This document shows positions 16,775 to 24,912 of a stretch of DNA of 64,000 nucleotides, piece by piece. The number at the start of each line of letters is the position of its first letter. Within the stretch, counting starts at the first letter, position 1. Both the position numbers and the translations under genes were made by a program. The stretch comes from Franzmannia qiaohouensis. GTDB lineage: Bacteria > Pseudomonadota > Gammaproteobacteria > Pseudomonadales > Halomonadaceae. The notes under the pieces were generated by a model. That model was not told where the DNA came from. It saw only the letters and a list, made by a program, of their open reading frames with translations, and ran no database searches. The stretch is from assembly GCF_031451695.1 (NCBI RefSeq), contig NZ_JARWAM010000002.1, positions 62,001 through 126,000 of the forward strand. Direction: 5' to 3'.

Positions 16775-17462
16775 GCTTGTCAGGCTTTCGATAGTCGGCC
16801 AGCACGCTGCCACACGCCTCCACCTCCTGTTCATGCTGTGGGTCGATCCACGGCTCGGCCAGGGCCTCGGCATACCACTGCTGCATGGAGGACAGCGCCA
16901 GCAGCCGCTCGACATAGGCCGCGGAGGCCTCGCCCAGCGGCAGCCCGAAGCTCTGCACCCGAAAGGCGACCGGGGCAAAGAAGGCGTCCACGGCGCTGAA
17001 TGCGGTGCCAGCCAGGAAGGGCCCACCGAAGCGCGTCAGGCCCTGCTGCCATAGCTCATCCAAACGCGCCAGACTGCCGAGCAGGGCATCATCGAGGTGC
17101 GCCATGCGTACCCGCACGCCACAGCTCATCGGGCACTGACTGCGCAGCGCCGCGAAGCCAGCATGCATTTCGGCGCTGGCACAGCGCGCCCAGGCCCGCG
17201 CCGCGGTATCGGCCGGCCATACGCCTGGGTGACGCTCGGCAAGATATTCGACGATAGCCAACGACTCCCATACCACATGCTGCCCATCTACCAGGCAGGG
17301 CACCAGGCCGGTCGGCGAGAAGTCACGAAAACGCGTCCAGCTGGAGTCGGGCTCGAAGGGACTCAACTGCTCTTCGAAGGCAATACCCAGCTCGCGCATC
17401 AGCACCCAGGGGCGCAACGACCAGGAGGAGTAGTGCTTGTTGGCGATATGCAGGCGGTACAT
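16752..17462 (-). CDS. Glutathione S-transferase family protein
   Basis: A 236-residue cytosolic GST. The N-terminal thioredoxin-like domain begins MYRLHIANKHYSSWSLRPWV, with SSWS in the catalytic serine/tyrosine position, and PCLVDGQHVVWESLAIVEYL carries the glutathione-contacting ESLAI. The helical domain has FLAGTAFSAVDAFFAPVAFR. This resembles the YfcF/zeta-like group. The ATG at 17462 follows AAGGAC; a longer upstream extension is rejected. It overlaps the convergent CDF gene at the 3' end. Substrate unknown. Confidence 0.86.
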   Translation of the reverse strand: MYRLHIANKHYSSWSLRPWVLMRELGIAFEEQLSPFEPDSSWTRFRDFSPTGLVPCLVDGQHVVWESLAIVEYLAERHPGVWPADTAARAWARCASAEMHAGFAALRSQCPMSCGVRVRMAHLDDALLGSLARLDELWQQGLTRFGGPFLAGTAFSAVDAFFAPVAFRVQSFGLPLGEASAAYVERLLALSSMQQWYAEALAEPWIDPQHEQEVEACGSVLADYRKPDKPRRWPGA

Positions 17463-17491
17463 GGCAGTCCTTGCGAAGGGTAGAGGGGCCT

Positions 17492-17821
17492 TCAATATAG
17501 CCGCCAGGGCAAGCGTCGGGCCAGCTCATCGCTGGGCGCCGGGCCCGCCGCCGGCAGCAGCGTCTCGGGCAGCAGCATCAGCCATTCCTGCTCGCTGAAC
17601 AATCGCTGCCGGCAGTGCCGGCAACGGCTGCAGGCGCAGCCATCATCAAGCGTCTCGTTCTCCAACGCCTCGAGCCCGCCGCTGACCTGCACCGCCTCGG
17701 CATCCAGCACCAGCCAGCCCTGCCCTTGTTCATCGCGGCCCTGCGCCAGTGGCTCCGCGGTGACGATCAGCGTCACCGCACCGCACTCGCAGTCGCCTTG
17801 GTAGTAGGGGCCATTACTCAT
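17492..17821 (-). CDS. Small GFA/CENP-V-like zinc-binding protein
   Basis: A 109-residue protein with N-terminal GDCECGAVTLIV, matching the opening of glutathione-dependent formaldehyde-activating (GFA) domains. The cysteine cluster CACSRCRHCRQRLF near residues 62-75 could bind zinc. It is shorter than typical GFA enzymes (about 130-160 residues) and the middle is divergent, so enzymatic function is doubtful. It sits 29 nt upstream of the GST gene on the same strand, suggesting co-transcription and perhaps a shared detoxification role. Confidence 0.65.
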   Translation of the reverse strand: MSNGPYYQGDCECGAVTLIVTAEPLAQGRDEQGQGWLVLDAEAVQVSGGLEALENETLDDGCACSRCRHCRQRLFSEQEWLMLLPETLLPAAGPAPSDELARRLPWRLY

Positions 17822-17894
17822 CTTGCCTCCTTATTCGATTGCACTGGCAGTGTAGCGCCCTGCCCGGCACAGCGGTCATCTCCGTGTCGCCCAG

Positions 17895-17927
17895 CGTTCA
17901 CCGTTCGGTCATCAATCGGTCATTCGG
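17895..17927 (+). promoter_or_regulatory. Pho box (PhoB site) upstream of ugpB
   Basis: Three 11-nt direct repeats are visible: CGTTCACCGTT, CGGTCATCAAT, CGGTCATTCGG. The last two form CGGTCATCAATCGGTCAT (17906-17923), close to the E. coli Pho box CTGTCAT-A-A/T-A-A/T-CTGTCAT. A -10-like TAGCTA follows at 17930-17935, about the distance expected of a PhoB-activated promoter lacking a -35. The ugpB ATG is 75 nt further on. PhoB control of ugp is established in E. coli; here it is inferred from the site. Confidence 0.72.
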
Positions 17928-18009
17928 GATAGCTAATGTGACGGCCAGCGTGGCGCACCGGACGGATGAATACTGCTACCACGCACCGACATCATCCAAG
18001 GAGCCTGTC

Positions 18010-19335
18010 ATGTCGCACTTTCCTCTCAAGGCACTGGCCATCGGCGCTGCTGCCGCCAGTCTTTCCTTGCCGGCTCAAGCCGCCACCGAAGTACGCTGGT
18101 GGCACGCCATGGGCGGTGAACTCGGCGAAATTCTCGAGGGCATCACCGACGACTTCAATGCCTCCCAGGACGACTATCGCGTACGGCCCAGCTATCGCGG
18201 CAACTATACCGAGACCATGACCGGGGCAATCGCCGCCTTCCGGGCTAATGAGCAACCACATATCGTTCAAGTGTTCGAGGTCGGCACCGGCACCATGATG
18301 GCCGCCGAAGGCGCCACTTACCCTATCTATCAGTTGATGGAAGATCACGGTCGCGCTTTCGACCGCGAGGCCTTCCTGCCCGCCGTGGTCGGCTATTACA
18401 CCGACACCGACGGCAACATGCTGTCGTTTCCGTTCAACTCCTCGACGCCGATCATGTACTACAACCGCGACGTCTTCGAAGCCGCCGGACTCGACCCCGA
18501 CACTCCACCGCAAACCTGGGAGGAGATCGCAGAATTCTCCGCTCAGATTCGTGAAGCCGATGCCGCGCGCTGTGGCTTCACCACCTCCTGGCCGAGTTGG
18601 GTGATGCTGGAAAACCTCTCGGCCATGCACGACTCACCACTGGGCACATTGGAGAATGGCTTCGCTGGTTTCGAGACCGAGCTCACGTTCAACAATGCGC
18701 TGGTGGCGCGTCACTGGGACAACCTCAAGGCCTGGGAAGACGAGGGCATCTTCCGCTGGGGCGGTCCGGGTCCCGGCGATGACGCTGCTCCGATGTTCTA
18801 CGCTGGCGACTGCGCCATCTTCTTCGGCTCCTCCGCGGCACGCGCCGGGGTAATGGCCAACACCGACTTCGCCGTCGGCTACGGTATGCTGCCGTACTAC
18901 TCAGACGTGGAAGGCGCTCCGCAGAACTCGATCATTGGCGGCGCCACTCTATGGACCCTGCGCGGCCACAGTGACGAAGAGTACGAAGCGGTAGCAGCCT
19001 TCTTCGAGTACCTCTCCAGCGCCGAGGTCCAGGCCGACTGGCACCAGCGCACCGGCTACCTGCCGATCACCCAGGCCGCCTGGGACCTGAGCGAGGAGCA
19101 GGGTTTCTACGCCGAGAACCCCGGTACCGATATCTCCATCGAACAGATGACCCTCAACGAGCCCACCGAGAACTCCAAGGGGTTGCGCTTCGGCAACTTC
19201 GTGCAGATCCGCGACATCATCTCCGAGGAGATGGAAGCGGTGATGTCGGGCAGCAAGGACGGCGAGCAGGCCGCCGATGAGGCGGTGCGTCGCGGCAACG
19301 CCCTGCTGCGTGATTTCGAAGCCGCCAACCAGTAA
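18010..19335 (+). CDS. ugpB: sn-Glycerol-3-phosphate-binding periplasmic protein
   Basis: A 441-residue periplasmic binding protein. The signal peptide MSHFPLKALAIGAAAASLSL...AQA is followed by TEVRWWHAMGGELGEIL, highly typical of UgpB. EVGTGTMMAAEGATYPIYQL and NSSTPIMYYNRDVFEAAGLD are family blocks. It binds glycerol-3-phosphate (and glycerophosphodiesters) for uptake as a phosphorus source. ATG at 18010 has AAGGAG upstream. A Pho box precedes it and a strong hairpin follows, before ugpA. It opens a long operon. Confidence 0.94.
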   Translation: MSHFPLKALAIGAAAASLSLPAQAATEVRWWHAMGGELGEILEGITDDFNASQDDYRVRPSYRGNYTETMTGAIAAFRANEQPHIVQVFEVGTGTMMAAEGATYPIYQLMEDHGRAFDREAFLPAVVGYYTDTDGNMLSFPFNSSTPIMYYNRDVFEAAGLDPDTPPQTWEEIAEFSAQIREADAARCGFTTSWPSWVMLENLSAMHDSPLGTLENGFAGFETELTFNNALVARHWDNLKAWEDEGIFRWGGPGPGDDAAPMFYAGDCAIFFGSSAARAGVMANTDFAVGYGMLPYYSDVEGAPQNSIIGGATLWTLRGHSDEEYEAVAAFFEYLSSAEVQADWHQRTGYLPITQAAWDLSEEQGFYAENPGTDISIEQMTLNEPTENSKGLRFGNFVQIRDIISEEMEAVMSGSKDGEQAADEAVRRGNALLRDFEAANQ

Positions 19336-19357
19336 GCCTCTCATCAGTAAGCCTGCC

Positions 19358-19383
19358 GGGCACTGCCGCAGGCGGCAGTGCCC
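19358..19383 (+). other. Intercistronic stem-loop after ugpB
   Basis: GGGCACTGCCG and CGGCAGTGCCC form a perfect 11-bp stem with a 4-nt loop (CAGG). No U-run follows and ugpA begins 24 nt later, so full termination is unlikely. Such hairpins after binding-protein genes usually protect the upstream mRNA and lower expression of the permease genes. Confidence 0.65.
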
Positions 19384-19406
19384 ATCGCATTCACTGCGAG
19401 GACTCG

Positions 19407-20291
19407 ATGCAGACCAAACGCATGACCTTTCCCGGGCGCTGGCTCCCCTACGCCCTGCTGGCCCCCCAGGTCGTCATCACGCTGATCTTCTTCATTTGGC
19501 CGGCGAGTCAGGCACTCTACCAGTCGCTGCTGCGCGAAGATGCTTTTGGCCTGCGCACGACCTTCGTGGGTCTTGAGAACTTCGTCCGACTGTTCGGCGA
19601 TCCGCTGTATCTCAACTCGATGAAGGTCACGCTGATCTTTTCGCTCGGCACTACGCTGCTGTCGATGTCGCTGGCACTATTGCTGGCAGTCACCGTCAAC
19701 CGCATGATCCGCTCGCGCAGCAGCTACACCACCCTGCTGGTGTGGCCCTACGCCATCGCCCCTGCAATCGCCGGGGTACTGTGGTGGTTTATTTTCAACC
19801 CATCGATCGGCATCGTGCCCTACCTGCTCGACATGCTCGGCTACCGCTGGAACCACCGCACCTCGGGTGGCGATGCCATGCTGCTGGTGATCATTGCTGC
19901 CGCCTGGAAGCAGATCTCCTACAACGTCCTGTTCTTCCTCGCTGGCCTGCAATCGATCCCCCAGTCGCTGATCGAAGCTGCTGCCATCGATGGCGCAAGT
20001 CCATTGAAACGCTTCTGGACCATTGTCTTTCCGCTGCTGTCGCCCACTACCTTCTTCTTGCTGGTAGTCAATGTGGTCTATGCCATGTTCGATACCTTCG
20101 GGGTGATCCATGCCACCACCAGTGGCGGACCGTCGCAAGCCACCAATATTCTCGTCTACAAGGTCTATGCCGATGGCTTCGTCGGCCTCAACCTCGGCTC
20201 GTCGGCAGCCCAGTCGGTGATCCTGATGGCAATCGTCATTGCACTGACGGTCGTGCAATTTCGTTTCATCGAACGACGTGTCAACTACTAG
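19407..20291 (+). CDS. ugpA: Glycerol-3-phosphate ABC transporter permease
   Basis: A 294-residue inner-membrane permease of the MalF/UgpA type with six hydrophobic segments. It begins FPGRWLPYALLAPQVVITLI. It has PASQALYQSLLREDAFGLRTTF and the EAA loop that docks the ATPase, IEAAAIDGASPLKRFWTIVFPL. It pairs with UgpE. The ATG at 19407 follows GCGAGGAC. It lies between ugpB and ugpE on one strand, with 21 nt to ugpE. Length matches UgpA. Confidence 0.93.
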   Translation: MQTKRMTFPGRWLPYALLAPQVVITLIFFIWPASQALYQSLLREDAFGLRTTFVGLENFVRLFGDPLYLNSMKVTLIFSLGTTLLSMSLALLLAVTVNRMIRSRSSYTTLLVWPYAIAPAIAGVLWWFIFNPSIGIVPYLLDMLGYRWNHRTSGGDAMLLVIIAAAWKQISYNVLFFLAGLQSIPQSLIEAAAIDGASPLKRFWTIVFPLLSPTTFFLLVVNVVYAMFDTFGVIHATTSGGPSQATNILVYKVYADGFVGLNLGSSAAQSVILMAIVIALTVVQFRFIERRVNY

Positions 20292-20312
20292 CACTCTGGT
20301 CAGGATATTCCC

Positions 20313-21161
20313 ATGGTAGAGAACCGCCCCTGGTCGAACCTGTTCGCCCATCTCATCCTGATCGCCGGCGTGGCGCTGGTGCTTTTCCCCGTCTACGTCG
20401 CGATCATCGCCTCTACGCAGGGCCCCGGCCAGTTCCTGCGCGGCACCCTGCCACTGCTGCCTGGCGGGCATGCCATCGATAACTACCGTGCCATGCTCGA
20501 TACCGGCCTGTCGCGAGCCGGAGCCCCACCCGTTGGGCTGATGCTGTGGAACAGCTTCATCATGGCCATGGCCATCACCATCGGCAAGCTGGCGATCTCG
20601 CTGCTCTCGGCGTTTGCCATCGTCTATTTCCGCTTTCCTTTTCGGGTGTTCTTCTTCTGGCTGATCTTCATCACCCTGATGCTGCCCGTCGAGGTACGCA
20701 TCATTCCGACCTTCCAGGTCGTCGCCAATCTCGGCATGCTCAACAGCTTCGCCGGGCTGTCGATCCCGCTGATCGCCTCGGCGACAGCCACCTTTCTATT
20801 TCGCCAGTTCTTCATGACCGTCCCCGAAGAACTGTTGGAAGCCGCCCGGGTCGACGGTGCCGGACCGCTCAAGTTCTTCAAGGACATTCTGCTGCCGCTA
20901 TCGATCACCAACATCGCCGCACTGTTCGTGATCATGTTCATCTACGGTTGGAATCAGTACCTGTGGCCGCTGCTGATCACCACCGATCCCGACTATTACA
21001 CCGTGGTCATGGGCATTCAGCGCATGACAACCGCTGCCGACGGTGACCCGCTGTGGCACCTGGTGATGGCGGCAGTGGTTATGGCCGCCTTACCGCCGGT
21101 GCTGGTGATCCTGTTCATGCAACGACTGTTCGTAAAAGGCCTGACCGAAACGGAGAAATAA
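20313..21161 (+). CDS. ugpE: Glycerol-3-phosphate ABC transporter permease
   Basis: A 282-residue permease of the MalG/UgpE type and partner of UgpA in the membrane channel. It starts MVENRPWSNLFAHLILIAGV. It has SLLSAFAIVYFRFPFR, FWLIFITLMLPVEVRIIPTF and the EAA loop LLEAARVDGAGPLKFFKDIL. The C terminus, LFVKGLTETEK, is typical of UgpE. The stop is one base before the ugpC ATG, indicating tight coupling. Confidence 0.93.
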   Translation: MVENRPWSNLFAHLILIAGVALVLFPVYVAIIASTQGPGQFLRGTLPLLPGGHAIDNYRAMLDTGLSRAGAPPVGLMLWNSFIMAMAITIGKLAISLLSAFAIVYFRFPFRVFFFWLIFITLMLPVEVRIIPTFQVVANLGMLNSFAGLSIPLIASATATFLFRQFFMTVPEELLEAARVDGAGPLKFFKDILLPLSITNIAALFVIMFIYGWNQYLWPLLITTDPDYYTVVMGIQRMTTAADGDPLWHLVMAAVVMAALPPVLVILFMQRLFVKGLTETEK

Positions 21162-21162
21162 G

Positions 21163-22218
21163 ATGGCAAGCATCACCCTGGAAGGCCTGAAGAAGAGCTA
21201 TGACGGCAAGATTCAGGCGGTCAAGGGCATCGATCTGGAGGTCGCCGATGGCGAGTTCATCGTGCTGGTCGGGCCTTCAGGCTGCGGCAAGTCGACCCTG
21301 CTACGCATGGTGGCCGGCCTGGAAACTATCAGCCAAGGCGAACTGCGCATCGGCGAGCGACGAGTCAACGACCTGGAGCCCGCCGAGCGCGATATCGCCA
21401 TGGTCTTCCAGAACTACGCGCTCTACCCACATATGACGGTGTTCGACAACCTCGCCTATGGCCTCAAGAATCGCGGCTTCAAGCGCCATGACATCGAGCG
21501 TCGCGTTGCCGATACGGCGCGGATGCTGGAAATCGAGACGTTCCTTACGCGCAAGCCGCGCCAGCTATCGGGAGGGCAGCGCCAACGAGTGGCCATGGGA
21601 CGCGCACTGGTGCGCGAGCCGGCCGCTTTCCTGCTCGATGAACCGCTCTCCAACCTCGACGCCAAACTGCGCGTGCAGATGCGCGTGGAAATAAAGCAGC
21701 TCCAGCGCCGACTCAAGACCACCAGCCTGTATGTCACCCATGACCAGCTCGAGGCCATGACCCTTGGTGACAGGCTGGTGGTGCTCAACCAGGGGCAAAT
21801 CGAGCAAGTAGGCACGCCCATGGAGATCTATACCAGACCGGCGACGATGTTCGTTGCCACCTTTATCGGCTCACCGGCCATGAACATGCTTCCCGTCGAC
21901 TATCTCAAGGAGCGCGGTACCAACGGCGTGCTCGACAACCTTCCTCAAGGCACCGACATCGTTGGCGTGCGTCCCGACGATATGCGCATGCAGGCACCGG
22001 CGCAGCCGCACTTGGTCGTGGAGTCGACGCTCGAGTTGCTCGAGGCCGCCGGCGCCGAGAGCCATCTCTATGTACGTCTGGCCGGCAGCGAACAACCCAC
22101 CGTCATCCGAACCTCTGGGCAACCACCTGTGGCGGAGGGCGAGACGCTTCGTTTCCACGTCATCCGCGACGCACTGCATCCCTTCAATCGTGACACAGGC
22201 CAGCGCACAGATTGTTAA
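21163..22218 (+). CDS. ugpC: Glycerol-3-phosphate ABC transporter ATPase
   Basis: A 351-residue ABC ATPase of the MalK/UgpC group. Walker A is GPSGCGKST near residue 37, the signature LSGGQRQRVAMGRALVR, and Walker B FLLDEPLSNLDAKLR, followed by the switch YVTHDQLEAMT. The C-terminal ~120 residues form the OB-like regulatory domain (IVGVRPDDMRMQ). It energises UgpAE. It is followed after 75 nt by a glycosyltransferase gene on the same strand rather than by ugpQ, which follows ugpC in E. coli. Confidence 0.94.
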   Translation: MASITLEGLKKSYDGKIQAVKGIDLEVADGEFIVLVGPSGCGKSTLLRMVAGLETISQGELRIGERRVNDLEPAERDIAMVFQNYALYPHMTVFDNLAYGLKNRGFKRHDIERRVADTARMLEIETFLTRKPRQLSGGQRQRVAMGRALVREPAAFLLDEPLSNLDAKLRVQMRVEIKQLQRRLKTTSLYVTHDQLEAMTLGDRLVVLNQGQIEQVGTPMEIYTRPATMFVATFIGSPAMNMLPVDYLKERGTNGVLDNLPQGTDIVGVRPDDMRMQAPAQPHLVVESTLELLEAAGAESHLYVRLAGSEQPTVIRTSGQPPVAEGETLRFHVIRDALHPFNRDTGQRTDC

Positions 22219-22293
22219 CACTACATTGTCACCACGACGTCACTGTTAGCGTTCAGGATGGCGCATATCAGCCGCCGTGCCGAGTCCTCGTCC

Positions 22294-23550
22294 ATGAAGA
22301 TACTGATGCTCTCCGACGTCTACTTCCCGCGCATCAACGGCGTCTCTACGTCTATCGCCAGCTTTCGCGATGCGCTGGAGCGACTCGGCCATTCGGTCAC
22401 CTTGATCTGCCCTGACTACCCTGTAGGGCAGTTGGATGAACCGAACGTGCTGCGCGTCGTCTCCCGCGGCGTGGCGAACTCTCCCGAGGATCGCATGATG
22501 CACTACCGTAAGGTGCTGGCCTTGACGCCACGCCTCGCCGCGGAGGACTTCGACCTGGTGCATATTCACACCCCTTTCGTCGCGCACTATGCCGGCACGG
22601 CACTGGCGCGACGGCTGGGTTGCCCTGCCCTGGCGACCTATCACACCCTGTTCGAGGCGTATCTGCCCCTCTACGTACGCGGTATACCCAGCGGCTGGCT
22701 GCGCTTTATCGCCCGGCGCCTCTCGGTGCGCCAGTGCCGCCGGCTCGCGGCTCTGGTGGCACCCTCCCATGCCATGCGCGAGACGCTGGAAGGCTATGGC
22801 GTCAAGACGCCCATGGCGGTGATCCCCACCGGCCTGGCGCTGGAGCGCTTCCGCCACCCCGCCGAGGAAGAGGATTTTCGCGCCCGCTACGGACTGCCGG
22901 AGAACACCCGCCTGCTGCTGTTCGTCGGGCGCCTCGCCTTCGAGAAGAACATCGCGTTCCTGATCGACCTGCTACCACGGATACTCGCCGAGCACCCCGA
23001 TACGCGCCTGATCATCACCGGCGAGGGGCCGGCCCGGGCCGAACTGGCTCGCCGGGCACGGCAGATCGGCATGGCCTACGCGGTGCGCTTCCTCGGCTAC
23101 CTGGATCGCCATGGTCAGTTGCAAGCCGCCTATCGCGCCGCCGATCTGTTCGTCTTCGCCTCGCGCACCGAAACCCAAGGACTGGTAGTACTGGAAGCCC
23201 TGGCGCTGGGCACCCCGGTGGTATCCACCGCCATCATGGGTACAGGCGACGTGCTGGTGGATGGCGAGGGCTGCCTGATCGCCGAGGAGGATCTCGACGA
23301 CTTCGCCGCCAAGGTAAATCGGCTGCTGGCAGACGAGGCACTGCGCAGTGAGCTGGCACGCCGTGCCGTAGATTATTCAGGAGGCTGGCACGAGGACACC
23401 AAGGGCGCCGAACTGGCCGCACTCTATGCGCAGCTGTGTGCCAAGCAGGCTCCTCAGCCGAATGCCGTTGAGGCAATGCCTAACGAATCGGCAGGAGCAC
23501 CACCTTCAACGGCACCGGTAGCGCCGCTGACATCTCGAGTGGAAGGCTGA
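22294..23550 (+). CDS. GT4-family glycosyltransferase
   Basis: A 418-residue retaining GT-B glycosyltransferase. The N-terminal domain starts KILMLSDVYFPRINGVSTSI, the glycine-containing acceptor loop seen in lipid and phosphatidylinositol glycosyltransferases of family 4. The donor domain has LLFVGRLAFEKNIAFLIDLL and the EX7E motif in ASRTETQGLVVLEALALGTP. The last ~35 residues are low-complexity (PNAVEAMPNESAGAPP...). It lies behind ugpC in a Pho-box operon, which suggests, but does not prove, synthesis of a non-phosphorus glycolipid during phosphate limitation. The ATG at 22294 aligns with the family start. Confidence 0.83.
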   Translation: MKILMLSDVYFPRINGVSTSIASFRDALERLGHSVTLICPDYPVGQLDEPNVLRVVSRGVANSPEDRMMHYRKVLALTPRLAAEDFDLVHIHTPFVAHYAGTALARRLGCPALATYHTLFEAYLPLYVRGIPSGWLRFIARRLSVRQCRRLAALVAPSHAMRETLEGYGVKTPMAVIPTGLALERFRHPAEEEDFRARYGLPENTRLLLFVGRLAFEKNIAFLIDLLPRILAEHPDTRLIITGEGPARAELARRARQIGMAYAVRFLGYLDRHGQLQAAYRAADLFVFASRTETQGLVVLEALALGTPVVSTAIMGTGDVLVDGEGCLIAEEDLDDFAAKVNRLLADEALRSELARRAVDYSGGWHEDTKGAELAALYAQLCAKQAPQPNAVEAMPNESAGAPPSTAPVAPLTSRVEG

Positions 23551-23558
23551 AGCAAATT

Positions 23559-23996
23559 ATGGTGACTCTTAGGCAAGCACGCAGCGCCGATTACCGTCAG
23601 CTCTTTGAACTCTACGAGGAACTCAACCCCTTGGATCCCGCTCCTGACACAAGGGAGTGGCTCATCTTTGAGAAGATTCTCAACAATGACGATCTCATAC
23701 TATTCGTCGCCGAGTCGACTAACCAACTACTGGCGACTTGCTATCTCAATATCATTCCTAACCTTACCCGAGGCGGCTACCCCTACGCACTAATCGAGAA
23801 TGTCGTAACGCGTGCCTCACATCGTCATCAAGGCATCGGCAAACAGCTTTTGCTATATGCGCAGGCACATGCCTGGTCTCGCGATTGTTACAAAATCATG
23901 CTGTTGACAGGCTCGGAAGATGAATCGACCCATGCATTCTATCTTGCCTGCGGATTTTCTGGGGACATGAAGCATGGATACATAATCCGCCGCTAA
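23559..23996 (+). CDS. GNAT-family acetyltransferase, low GC
   Basis: A 145-residue GNAT protein with a clear acetyl-CoA motif A, NVVTRASHRHQGIGKQLLLY (Q/RxxGxG), then DCYKIMLLTGSEDESTHAFY and a C-terminal CGF. The substrate is unknown. Base composition differs from neighbours: 23701-23760 is 45% GC by count, against 62% for 22921-22980 in the glycosyltransferase gene. This points to recent acquisition. It begins eight bases after the glycosyltransferase stop and its stop overlaps the next gene's leader, so it is embedded in the operon. Confidence 0.8.
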   Translation: MVTLRQARSADYRQLFELYEELNPLDPAPDTREWLIFEKILNNDDLILFVAESTNQLLATCYLNIIPNLTRGGYPYALIENVVTRASHRHQGIGKQLLLYAQAHAWSRDCYKIMLLTGSEDESTHAFYLACGFSGDMKHGYIIRR

Positions 23997-24013
23997 TGAA
24001 ATACGGAGCTCAT

Positions 24014-24811
24014 ATGATCGACAAGCTTGAAACGCTAAGCGACACCCTGCAGCGCGCTGCCAGAGCGGCCGGCGATATCCTGCGTGAAGGCTACCACGCT
24101 GCCGGCACCATCGAGTTTGACCGCAAGGGGGCCTCGGACTTCGTCAGCCATTACGACCGGGCGGCGGAACAGGCGATCATCGACACGATACGCCTGGCTC
24201 ATCCTGAAGTGGGTTTCCTTGGCGAAGAGAGCGGCATCACCCCCGCTGGCGACAGCGACCTCCGCGTGGTCATCGACCCTCTGGACGGTACCAACAATTT
24301 TCTTCACAAGGTGCCCCACTTTTCCGTCTCCATCGCCCTAGAGCGCGGTGAAGAGCTGCTGATGGGGGTGGTCTACCAGCCCCTGCTCGATGAAATGCTC
24401 TGGGCCGTTCACGGTCGGGGCGCATTCCTGGGTGATCAGCGCTTGCGCCTCCCCCCAGCCAGACCGCTCAACGAAATGCTGGTCGGTACCTGCCTGCCCT
24501 ACCACGGCAAAGGGGAGTGCCAACTCAGTTGCCGCCAGCTAGCCCATATCATGCCGCAAGTGTCCGGGATCCGCAGTCCCGGCTCGGCTGCGCTAGAAGT
24601 CGCCTATGTAGCACTCGGACGTTTCGATGCCTTCTGGTCACAGGGCGCCAAACTGGAGTGGTGGGATATTGCCGCCGGCATCATCATCGCCCGCGAAGCG
24701 GGCTGTAAGGTCACCGACCTGAGTGGCAACTCGACGCCACGCGAGTGGCACAGCTTGCTGGTAGCCCACCCTGACCGGCATGGGCCTTTGGCTGAGTGTC
24801 TGACGCACTGA
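24014..24811 (+). CDS. Inositol monophosphatase-family phosphatase
   Basis: A 265-residue Mg-dependent phosphatase of the IMPase/SuhB/CysQ superfamily. The metal site appears as LGEESG (motif EE) and VVIDPLDGTNNFLHKVP (DPLDGT), and the second site as KLEWWDIAAGIIIAREAG (WD-x-AAG). The family hydrolyses sugar, inositol or nucleotide phosphates; the substrate here is open. The ATG at 24014 has a GGAG site five bases upstream; an in-frame ATG at 23996 overlaps the GNAT stop but lacks a site. It is last in the ugp-glycosyltransferase run, so a lipid headgroup or glycerol/inositol phosphate role is possible. Confidence 0.87.
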   Translation: MIDKLETLSDTLQRAARAAGDILREGYHAAGTIEFDRKGASDFVSHYDRAAEQAIIDTIRLAHPEVGFLGEESGITPAGDSDLRVVIDPLDGTNNFLHKVPHFSVSIALERGEELLMGVVYQPLLDEMLWAVHGRGAFLGDQRLRLPPARPLNEMLVGTCLPYHGKGECQLSCRQLAHIMPQVSGIRSPGSAALEVAYVALGRFDAFWSQGAKLEWWDIAAGIIIAREAGCKVTDLSGNSTPREWHSLLVAHPDRHGPLAECLTH

Positions 24812-24846
24812 GCGCGGCGACTGGCATGCTGCCCCACTTCGGCAGA

Positions 24847-24912
24847 TTACCAGTACACCGCACCCAGGCCCAAGATCGCAACTACCGCGACCAGTAGCCA
24901 CCGCCTATTCAC
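24847..24912 (-). CDS. Possible 21-residue single-span membrane peptide
   Basis: Starting at a GTG that overlaps the stop of the 5'-nucleotidase gene (GTGAATAG), a 21-codon frame reads basic residues (NRR) then WLLVAVVAILGLGAVYW and ends TAA. That is a textbook single transmembrane helix with a positive cytoplasmic tail and no extra residues. The overlap with the upstream stop would allow translational coupling. It is very short and lacks its own ribosome site, so it may be chance. Function unknown. Confidence 0.35.
   Translation of the reverse strand: MNRRWLLVAVVAILGLGAVYW

Noticed and set aside
22219..22293. Terminator between ugpC and the glycosyltransferase gene
   Set aside because: There is no stem of useful length followed by a T-run, so I treat the genes as probably continuous.
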